Assembly (NCBI GenBank): GCA_039918615.1
Contig: JBDSHG010000229.1
Span: forward strand, 1-8,484
DNA from: FEN-1250 sp039918615
GTDB lineage: Bacteria; Gemmatimonadota; Gemmatimonadetes; Gemmatimonadales; Gemmatimonadaceae
DNA: 8,484 nt
Direction of reading: 5' to 3'
The notes below the pieces were generated by a model that ran no database searches, had not been told where the DNA came from, and saw only the letters and a program-made list of their open reading frames with translations. Position 1 is the stretch's first letter, and each line of letters starts with the position of its first letter. This document shows, piece by piece, positions 1 to 4,566 of this stretch. A program made the position numbers and the translations under genes.

Positions 1-442
1 TGGTCCCCCAACGGTCACTCGATCGCGTTCAGCGCCGCGCTGAACGACTCGGTCGCCGACTTCCCTGGTGTCCTCGTGAACGCCGATGCCGACGGATCGC
101 ATGCTCGTCGACTGACGACTAGCTGACGGCGCGCACATCGCCTTCACCGGCCTGGACTTCAACGACGCCGATGGCCTGCCCAAAATCTGGGTGATGCGGG
201 AGGACGGCACGCGTCAGCGCGCGCTCACATTCGGTGGCACGCACAGGGCACCTGCGTGGTCACCGGATAGCCGACAACTCGAGTACTACGGACACGGGCC
301 CGAGTCGACCAACGGCCCCAACCCAACCAGGATTTATCGAATGAATGCGGATGGATCAGATATCCGCGGCATCACGTTCGATGGCTACGGCTACCTGCCT
401 CTATTCTTTTGTCGGTCGCCCGTCTGGAAACCCGCGCCGTAA
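1..442 (+). pseudogene. TolB-like PD40 beta-propeller protein, 3' part, frame broken
   Basis: Fragment of a protein built from PD40/WD40-like propeller blades of the TolB type. The start lies off the left edge. Frame 1 opens with WSPNGHSIAF and continues to ADGSHARRLTTS, then stops at 124-126. Reading resumes one frame over from about 125 with DGAHIAFTG, followed by IWVMREDGTRQRALTF, APAWSPDSRQLEYYG and IYRMNADGSDIRGITF, and ends SPVWKPAP at the TAA of 440-442. The recurring pattern is xDGSxxRxLTxxxxxxPxWSPDG. At the break, the linker normally found between RLT and WSPDG, about ten residues, is missing. The simplest reading is therefore a small out-of-frame deletion and not a single-base slip. 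Such propellers are usually periplasmic or extracytoplasmic and often serve as binding scaffolds; no enzyme domain is visible here. A sequencing or assembly error remains possible. Family assignment is fairly sure, specific function unknown. Confidence 0.65.
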
Positions 443-449
443 CGCGGGT
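430..449. terminator. Short GC hairpin between convergent genes
   Basis: ACCCGCG at 430-436 pairs with CGCGGGT at 443-449 around a 6-nt loop that contains the TAA stop of the propeller gene. Read from the infA side the hairpin is followed only by a short T stretch (TTTCC). It is therefore at best a weak intrinsic terminator shared by the two convergent transcripts. The call rests on the palindrome and its position only. Confidence 0.35.
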
Positions 450-457
450 GCGTCAGG

Positions 458-679
458 CTAGTTCTTGTGCCGGTAGATGATCCGGCCGCGGGTGAGGTCG
501 TAGGGCGAGACCTCGATGCGCACGCGGTCGCCCGCGAGAACGCGGATGCGGAACCGGCGCATGTTGCCGCCGAGGGTGGTGAGCACGTTGTGCTGCTCGT
601 TCACGGCCACGCGGAAGGTTGCGTTGGGCAACACTTCCATGACCGTGCCCTCTAGCTCAATGGCATCTTGCTTGGACAT
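458..679 (-). CDS. infA: Translation initiation factor IF-1
   Basis: IF-1 is a single OB-fold protein that binds the A site of the 30S subunit during initiation and assists IF-2 and IF-3. The 73-residue product has normal length (E. coli 72) and the family pattern throughout: an IELEGTVMEVLPNATFRV opening strand pair, then GGNMRRFRIRVLAGDRV and the C-terminal VSPYDLTRGRIIYR block, which matches the TPYDL.KGRI signature. The ATG lies 15 nt after the rpsU stop. That gap (TCGCGGCCCCGCCGA) has no purine-rich Shine-Dalgarno sequence, so translation probably depends on coupling to rpsU. It is transcribed with rpsU as a two-gene unit. In many bacteria infA sits in the spc ribosomal operon, so this location is worth noting. 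Identification is very secure. Confidence 0.96.
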   Translation of the reverse strand: MSKQDAIELEGTVMEVLPNATFRVAVNEQHNVLTTLGGNMRRFRIRVLAGDRVRIEVSPYDLTRGRIIYRHKN

Positions 680-694
680 TCGGCGGGGCCGCGA

Positions 695-889
695 CTAGCG
701 CGCTTTGCGCTCTGCCCGCGCGCTACGCTGCCGCGCCGCGACGGCCTTCTTCTGCCGGGCTTCGCTGGGCTTCACGTAAAAGCGCTTCTTGCGAACGTCC
801 TTCAACACGCCTGCACGAATAACCTTGCGCTGGAACTGCTTGAGCGCCCAATCCAGACGGTCGTTCTCACCGATGATCACTTCAACCAC
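695..889 (-). CDS. rpsU: 30S ribosomal protein bS21
   Basis: bS21 is a small basic protein of the 30S platform, close to the 3' end of 16S rRNA, where it helps mRNA binding at initiation. The 64-residue product begins VEVIIGENDRLDWALKQF and continues with the typical RKVIRAGVLKDVRKKRFYV helix-turn and a KPSEARQKK block. It ends in a strongly basic Lys/Arg/Ala tail, as expected for the family. The start chosen is GTG at 889-887. It has AGAGGA at 901-896 with a 6-nt spacer (TTACAC), which favours it over the second GTG three codons downstream. It is the first gene of an rpsU-infA operon driven by the promoter at 929-957. Very secure. Confidence 0.95.
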   Translation of the reverse strand: MVEVIIGENDRLDWALKQFQRKVIRAGVLKDVRKKRFYVKPSEARQKKAVAARQRSARAERKAR

Positions 890-895
890 GTGTAA

Positions 896-901
896 TCCTC
901 T
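896..901 (-). promoter_or_regulatory. rpsU ribosome binding site
   Basis: AGAGGA on the minus strand lies 6 nt upstream of the GTG start of rpsU, with TTACAC between. It decides the choice of the non-ATG start and contrasts with infA, which has no such site. Confidence 0.7.
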
Positions 902-928
902 TTGTTAGGAGAGTTGGGACAAGCTTGA

Positions 929-957
929 ATCATAGCGCGTGCCTACACCTAAGGCAA
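929..957 (-). promoter_or_regulatory. Sigma70-type promoter for rpsU-infA
   Basis: On the minus strand TTGCCT (957-952) is followed after exactly 17 nt by TATGAT (934-929). These match the -35 and -10 consensus hexamers at 4/6 and 5/6. It lies in the 99-bp gap between the helicase stop and the rpsU start. Transcription would begin near 922, leaving a leader of about 30 nt that contains the AGAGGA ribosome binding site. Housekeeping sigma recognition in this organism is assumed. Confidence 0.6.
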
Positions 958-988
958 TGACGCGCCACTGGATGCGAACGTTTGGAGA

Positions 989-2455
989 TCAGCCCCGCGA
1001 GGTCGATCCTCCGCCCCTCGAGCCGGAGCTCTCCGGTCCGCGCCCGCCACGTGAACCGCCCGAGTTACGGCCGCCGCCAGAGGGCGGACGACGCGGCCCT
1101 CCGCTCAATGGGCCGCCGGACGACGAGGATGCGCGCGACGGATGCGGACGAGCCGGCGGGGTGCTGCTCGAGGCGTGGCTGCTCGAGCTCTGGCTGCTAC
1201 GACTGCTCGCCGCGCCACCACCGTTCCGGCGCTCCAGCTTCGCCTTGGCCCGCGCCCGATCCGCCGCCTTTCGGCTCCGGATCTCCGCGATGCGCTCTCC
1301 GATCGGAACCTCGAAGCGCTCCACCGGACGCTGCTTGTAGTCGAAATCGGGAAGCACCACCCTCGGCAGCCGCTTCCCGACCGCCTTCTCGATCGCGCCC
1401 AGGTCGTGCTCTTCCTCGGGCGACACGAACGTGTACGCCTCGCCCGTCAGCTCGGCGCGTGCCGTGCGACCGACGCGGTGGATGTAGTCCTCGGGCATCG
1501 CCGGCACGTCGAAGTTGATGACGTGGCCCAGCGCCTCGACGTCGATGCCGCGCGCGGCGATGTCGGTGGCGACGAGCACGCGATAGCGCCCGGACTTGAA
1601 GCCCTCGAGGGCATCGGTGCGCTGCGACTGCGAGCGATTGCCGTGAATGCGCGCGACGGAGATCCCGGCCTTCTCGCAGCTCTCGAACAGACGGTTCGCG
1701 CGATGCTTCGTGCGCGTGAACACGATGGCGTTGCCGATCGCGTTGCGATTGAGCAGCTCGCGAAGCAGCGCCGGCTTCGCCTCCTGCGACACCGGATACA
1801 CAGCCTGCGTGATCCCGATCGCCGGCTGCGACCGCCGCTCGAGATTGATCGTCGCGGGCGAGTGCAGCATCTCCTTCGTCAGCGTGACGATCGGACCGGG
1901 CATCGTCGCCGAGAAGAAGAGCGTCTGATGCTTGGCCGGCAGATGCTTGAGGACGCGCCGGATGTCGGGGAGAAAGCCCATGTCGAGCATACGGTCTGCT
2001 TCGTCGAGCACGAGCACTTCCAGCTTGTCGAGCTTCGCGTATGGATGACGGAAGTGGTCGAGGAGCCGGCCGGGCGTGGCGATCAGGATGTCGACGCCGC
2101 TGCGGAAGGCGTGCTCCTGCGGGCCGAGTCCGACGCCGCCGAACACTGCGGCACCGGAAATGGGCGTGTGCGTGGCGAGCTCGCGAAGGTGCTGCTCGAT
2201 CTGGGCTGCGAGCTCACGCGTGGGCGTGAGCACGAGCGCGCGCGTGACGCCGCGCGTCTTGCCCATGATGCGGTGCATGATGGGGAGCAAAAACGCGGCG
2301 GTCTTGCCGCTTCCCGTCATCGCGCACGCGAGTACGTCGCGGCCTTCGAGTGCGGGCGGAATTGCGTCGTGCTGTATCGGTGTTGGGCGTGTAAAGCCAA
2401 GCTCTTTCACGCTGCGCACGAGAGCAGCGTCGAGACCGAGTGCTGAGAAGGACAT
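989..2455 (-). CDS. rhlE: DEAD-box ATP-dependent RNA helicase, RhlE-like
   Basis: ATP-dependent RNA unwinding enzyme of superfamily 2, cytoplasmic, likely acting in ribosome assembly or RNA decay. All core motifs appear in order in the 488 residues: Q-motif region FTRPTPIQ (21-28), Walker A AMTGSGKT (45-52), PTRELA (78-83), TPGR (127-130), DEAD (151-154), SAT (182-184), VFTRTK (245-250), ATDIAARGID (296-305) and HRVGRTAR (326-333). The MSFSALGL opening is typical of RhlE and fixes the start at 2455. The only Shine-Dalgarno-like GAGG directly abuts this ATG, which is too close to be ideal. After about residue 410 comes a 75-residue low-complexity tail, first Ser-rich, then Gly/Arg/Pro-rich with RGG-like elements, probably disordered and RNA-binding. 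Walker A has Met where most members have Gln (AQTGSGKT). It lies upstream of rpsU-infA on the same strand, but rpsU has its own promoter. RhlE is the best subfamily guess. Confidence 0.9.
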   Translation of the reverse strand: MSFSALGLDAALVRSVKELGFTRPTPIQHDAIPPALEGRDVLACAMTGSGKTAAFLLPIMHRIMGKTRGVTRALVLTPTRELAAQIEQHLRELATHTPISGAAVFGGVGLGPQEHAFRSGVDILIATPGRLLDHFRHPYAKLDKLEVLVLDEADRMLDMGFLPDIRRVLKHLPAKHQTLFFSATMPGPIVTLTKEMLHSPATINLERRSQPAIGITQAVYPVSQEAKPALLRELLNRNAIGNAIVFTRTKHRANRLFESCEKAGISVARIHGNRSQSQRTDALEGFKSGRYRVLVATDIAARGIDVEALGHVINFDVPAMPEDYIHRVGRTARAELTGEAYTFVSPEEEHDLGAIEKAVGKRLPRVVLPDFDYKQRPVERFEVPIGERIAEIRSRKAADRARAKAKLERRNGGGAASSRSSQSSSSHASSSTPPARPHPSRASSSSGGPLSGGPRRPPSGGGRNSGGSRGGRGPESSGSRGGGSTSRG

Positions 2456-2515
2456 CCTCGAAGCTTAGCGGAGCCGGAGGATTTATCACAGTGTAATGGA
2501 GGCCGGACGCTGGAC

Positions 2516-2544
2516 ATGACAGCGCGTGTCTTTTCGAGTATGCT
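2516..2544 (+). promoter_or_regulatory. Sigma70-type promoter for the small Cys-rich gene
   Basis: ATGACA (2516-2521, 5/6 match to the -35 consensus) is followed after 17 nt by TATGCT (2539-2544, 4/6 match to the -10). It lies in the 138-bp divergent region between the helicase gene and the small Cys-rich gene. Transcription would start near 2551 and give a leader of about 43 nt. No equally good promoter was seen for the helicase on the opposite strand. Confidence 0.5.
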
Positions 2545-2583
2545 ATCTACATCGGCGCGCCGACAACGCGCATCACGCACTCC

Positions 2584-2587
2584 GGAG
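2584..2587 (+). promoter_or_regulatory. Ribosome binding site deciding the Cys-rich gene start
   Basis: GGAG lies 6 nt upstream of the ATG at 2594. A competing ATG at 2590 in another frame is only 2 nt from it and is unlikely to be used. This fixes the 88-residue product. Confidence 0.55.
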
Positions 2588-2593
2588 CGATGC

Positions 2594-2860
2594 ATGAAAC
2601 CCGCAACGAAACTGACCCTCTTCTCCGCCGTTGTGCTCGCGGCCTTCCTGCTCTGGTCGACGCTCGCGGCACAGAAGGCGGCGTGCAACGTGTGCGTGGC
2701 CTACAAGGGCGCCACAAACTGCGCACACGCGACGGCCGAGACGCCGAAAGAGGCGACGAAATCCGCGCAGACGACGGCGTGCGGCCCGATCGCGCACGGG
2801 ATGGCCGAGTCGATCGAGTGCGACAATGTCCCCCCGGTCGACGTGAAGTGCGGTACGTGA
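2594..2860 (+). CDS. Small exported six-cysteine protein, function unknown
   Basis: An 88-residue protein I cannot assign to a named family. It opens with a short basic N-terminus (MKPATK) and a hydrophobic stretch at about residues 8-26 ending ...LWSTLAAQ, read as a signal peptide or single membrane anchor. The remaining 58 residues would then lie outside the membrane. They carry six cysteines at 31, 34, 43, 63, 76 and 86, starting with a CNVC pair, with the segments QTTACG and GMAESIEC between. Six cysteines in a short exported domain suggest disulfide bonds or, less likely, metal or heme binding; the classical CxxCH heme motif is absent. There is no lipobox. The ATG at 2594 is chosen because GGAG at 2584-2587 lies 6 nt before it and the signal peptide begins there. 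An in-frame ATG at 2516 would bury the hydrophobic segment and overlap the promoter. It is monocistronic and divergent from the helicase. Confidence 0.75.
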   Translation: MKPATKLTLFSAVVLAAFLLWSTLAAQKAACNVCVAYKGATNCAHATAETPKEATKSAQTTACGPIAHGMAESIECDNVPPVDVKCGT

Positions 2861-2916
2861 ACGTGAGACCATTCCTCGGGCAGAGCTGGCAAGAAGGATC
2901 GTCGTGGCAGTTACTG

Positions 2917-3020
2917 ATTTGAAAAAAACGATCGAACGGATGGAACGGATGAAACGGATACGACCAAACCAACTTGTTATCCGCTCAATCCGTCATGATC
3001 CGTTCGATCATTTTTCAAAT
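2917..3020. terminator. Large bidirectional stem-loop of ACGGAT repeats
   Basis: An imperfect inverted repeat fills the space between two convergent genes. The left arm is 2917-2960, the loop 2961-2977 and the right arm 2978-3020. Perfectly paired blocks include ATTTGAAAAA with its complement, GATCGAACGGAT (12 bp) and two further ACGGAT or CGGATA blocks. Read from gltA the stem ends in seven T residues. Read from the Cys-rich gene it ends in five. Both are what an intrinsic terminator needs, so it probably stops transcription from both sides. The left arm is also a 9-bp tandem repeat, with ACGGAT starting at 2936, 2945 and 2954. Confidence 0.65.
2933..2960 (+). repeat. 9-bp tandem repeat, unit about GAACGGATG, three copies
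   Basis: ACGGAT recurs at 2936-2941, 2945-2950 and 2954-2959 at an exact 9-bp period. It is mirrored on the opposite arm by ATCCGC/T at 2979, 2988 and 2998. The repeat sits inside the large stem-loop and explains its imperfect register, since several pairings are possible. Confidence 0.6.
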
Positions 3021-3049
3021 TCCTGTATCTCGTCCCCACGCGCTAGCGC

Positions 3050-4366
3050 TCAGTAAATCAGCGACCCCTTGTACGGACGCTCACCAGGCCCCGTGTAGAT
3101 CTGCCGCGGACGCGCGATCTTCTGTTCCTTGTCCAGCAACATCTCTTCCCACTGCGCGAGCCAGCCCGCCGTGCGCGCGATGGCGAAGAGCACGGTGAAG
3201 AAGTCCATCGGGAACTTCATCGAGCGATAGATGAGACCCGTATAGAAGTCGACGTTCGGATACAGCTTGCGCGACATGAAGTAGTCGTCGGACAGCGCGA
3301 TGCGCTCGAGCTCGAGCGCGATCTCGAGATCCTTGTCGACGCCGACCTCTGCGAACACCTGGTCGGCGAGCGCTTTCACAATGCGCGCACGCGGATCGTA
3401 CGACTTGTACACGCGATGGCCAAAGCCCATCAGCCGCCCGCTCTTTCCGCCCTTCACCTCATCGATGAAGGCAGGCACGTTCTTCACGTGGCCGATATCC
3501 TGGATCATCCGCAGCACCGCCTCGTTCGCCCCCCCGTGCAGCGGTCCGTAGAGCGCCGCGATGCCGGCAGCGACCGCGGAGAATGGATCGACGTGCGACG
3601 ATCCCACTGCGCGCACCGCGTTCGTCGAACAGTTCTGCTCGTGATCCGCGTGGAGAATGAACAGAATCTCCGTCGCGCGCGTGAACACCGGACGCGCCTC
3701 GTAGCGCGGCTCCGTCATGCGCGCGACCATGCTCAGGAAGTTGTCGACGTACGACAGGTCGTTGTCCGGATAGACGAACGGCAGTCCCTTGATGTGCCGG
3801 TACGCGAACGCCGCGAGCGTCGGCAGCTTCGCGATGAGGCGTATGATGGCGAGGTTCCTCTCTTTCGGATCATGGATGTTCTTCGCGCTCGGATAGAACG
3901 ACGACAGCGCCGCCACAGTGCTGCAGAGGATCGACATCGGATGCGCGTCGTAGCGGAAGCCCTGGAGAAAGGTCTTCACGTTTTCGTGCACGTACGTGTG
4001 ATACGTGATGTCGTGCACCCACGAATCGTATTCCGGCTGCGTCGGCAGCTCGCCGTGACGCAGCAGCCACGCAACCTCGAGGAAGCTCGCCTTCTCTGCG
4101 AGCTGCTCGATCGGGTAGCCACGGTAGCGCAGGATTCCCGCGTCGCCATCGATGTACGTGATCGCGCTCCGGCACGAGGCCGTATTCAGAAACGCGGGAT
4201 CGTAGCTCAACAGCCCACCCTCGGCCGTCGGAACCTTCCGCAGATCGTTGGCGCGAATCGCGCCATCCGTGATCGGAAGGTCGACACTGAGGTCGGTGCC
4301 TGGCGCCGACAGGTGCAGCGTCGAAGGCGTTACCGTGGGCGCCGATGCGGACGTCGTGTTGGCCAT
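3050..4366 (-). CDS. gltA: Citrate synthase, type II
   Basis: Condenses acetyl-CoA with oxaloacetate to citrate, the entry step of the TCA cycle, in the cytoplasm. The 438-residue product is typical for the hexameric bacterial type with an N-terminal beta domain (about 15-70; E. coli GltA 427). The three catalytic residues are all visible: His277 in GPLHGGANEA, His317 in GFGHRVYKSYDPRA and Asp373 in YPNVDFYTG. The HADHEQNCSTNAVR block (239-252) and the late FAIARTAGWLAQW segment (394-406) are also standard. The first 15 residues are a Ser/Thr-rich extension. The ATG at 4366 has AGGTGA on the minus strand (4378-4373) with a 6-nt spacer, so the start is well supported. The gene stands alone, ends in the stem-loop terminator and shares a 200-bp divergent upstream region with the M1 peptidase. 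I did not find a convincing -35/-10 pair for it. Very secure. Confidence 0.97.
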   Translation of the reverse strand: MANTTSASAPTVTPSTLHLSAPGTDLSVDLPITDGAIRANDLRKVPTAEGGLLSYDPAFLNTASCRSAITYIDGDAGILRYRGYPIEQLAEKASFLEVAWLLRHGELPTQPEYDSWVHDITYHTYVHENVKTFLQGFRYDAHPMSILCSTVAALSSFYPSAKNIHDPKERNLAIIRLIAKLPTLAAFAYRHIKGLPFVYPDNDLSYVDNFLSMVARMTEPRYEARPVFTRATEILFILHADHEQNCSTNAVRAVGSSHVDPFSAVAAGIAALYGPLHGGANEAVLRMIQDIGHVKNVPAFIDEVKGGKSGRLMGFGHRVYKSYDPRARIVKALADQVFAEVGVDKDLEIALELERIALSDDYFMSRKLYPNVDFYTGLIYRSMKFPMDFFTVLFAIARTAGWLAQWEEMLLDKEQKIARPRQIYTGPGERPYKGSLIY

Positions 4367-4372
4367 GCTGAT

Positions 4373-4378
4373 TCACCT
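4373..4378 (-). promoter_or_regulatory. gltA ribosome binding site
   Basis: AGGTGA on the minus strand, complementary to the anti-Shine-Dalgarno end of 16S rRNA, lies 6 nt before the gltA ATG and fixes its start. Confidence 0.75.
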
Positions 4379-4491
4379 GTACCGGCCACGCGCTGGCGGC
4401 CGGATGAATGCAATTACGGAGCGAACGCGCGCGAAGTGCGCACGAACGAAAGCTATGCAAAAAACAGTGCAACGGGATGGGCACGCGGCCG

Positions 4492-4520
4492 CGTCACGAT
4501 TGCGTGACGTAGTTCACGTG
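4492..4520. promoter_or_regulatory. Overlapping palindromes with a CRP/FNR-like core, candidate operator
   Basis: Three inverted repeats overlap in the gltA/M1-peptidase divergent region. CGTCACG (4492-4498) pairs with CGTGACG (4503-4509) across ATTG. CGTGA (4503-4507) pairs with TCACG (4514-4518) across a 6-bp spacer; this is the GTGA-N6-TCAC core bound by CRP/FNR-family regulators. CACGTG (4515-4520) is itself a palindrome. The site is about 145 bp upstream of the gltA start and about 55 bp upstream of the peptidase start. The regulator is inferred from symmetry only. Confidence 0.45.
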
Positions 4521-4566
4521 CGAAGATTCCAGAGATTGCACCGCCCCGCCCTCTCTCCCGACCCAC

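Noticed and set aside
1142..2446. 434-codon open frame on the plus strand across the helicase gene
   Set aside because: It lies antisense to a DEAD-box helicase with every motif intact, and its product is Arg/Ala/His-rich with no recognisable domain. This is a typical GC-rich shadow frame.
2516..2593. Longer start for the Cys-rich protein at the ATG of 2516
   Set aside because: It would put 26 polar and basic residues before the signal peptide and overlap the -35 element; the ATG at 2594 has a well-placed GGAG.
3040..3049. Perfect palindrome GCGCTAGCGC next to the gltA stop
   Set aside because: Ten bases of GC-rich palindrome without a loop or T-run are easily explained by chance; the large stem-loop nearby is the better terminator.
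4379..4480. Possible gltA promoter using TTGCAT or TTGCAC as -35
   Set aside because: No acceptable -10 hexamer lies 16-18 nt downstream of either, so no promoter is called.
3416..4507. 363-codon open frame on the plus strand across gltA
   Set aside because: It is fully antisense to citrate synthase with intact catalytic residues; the product is Arg-rich with no motif.
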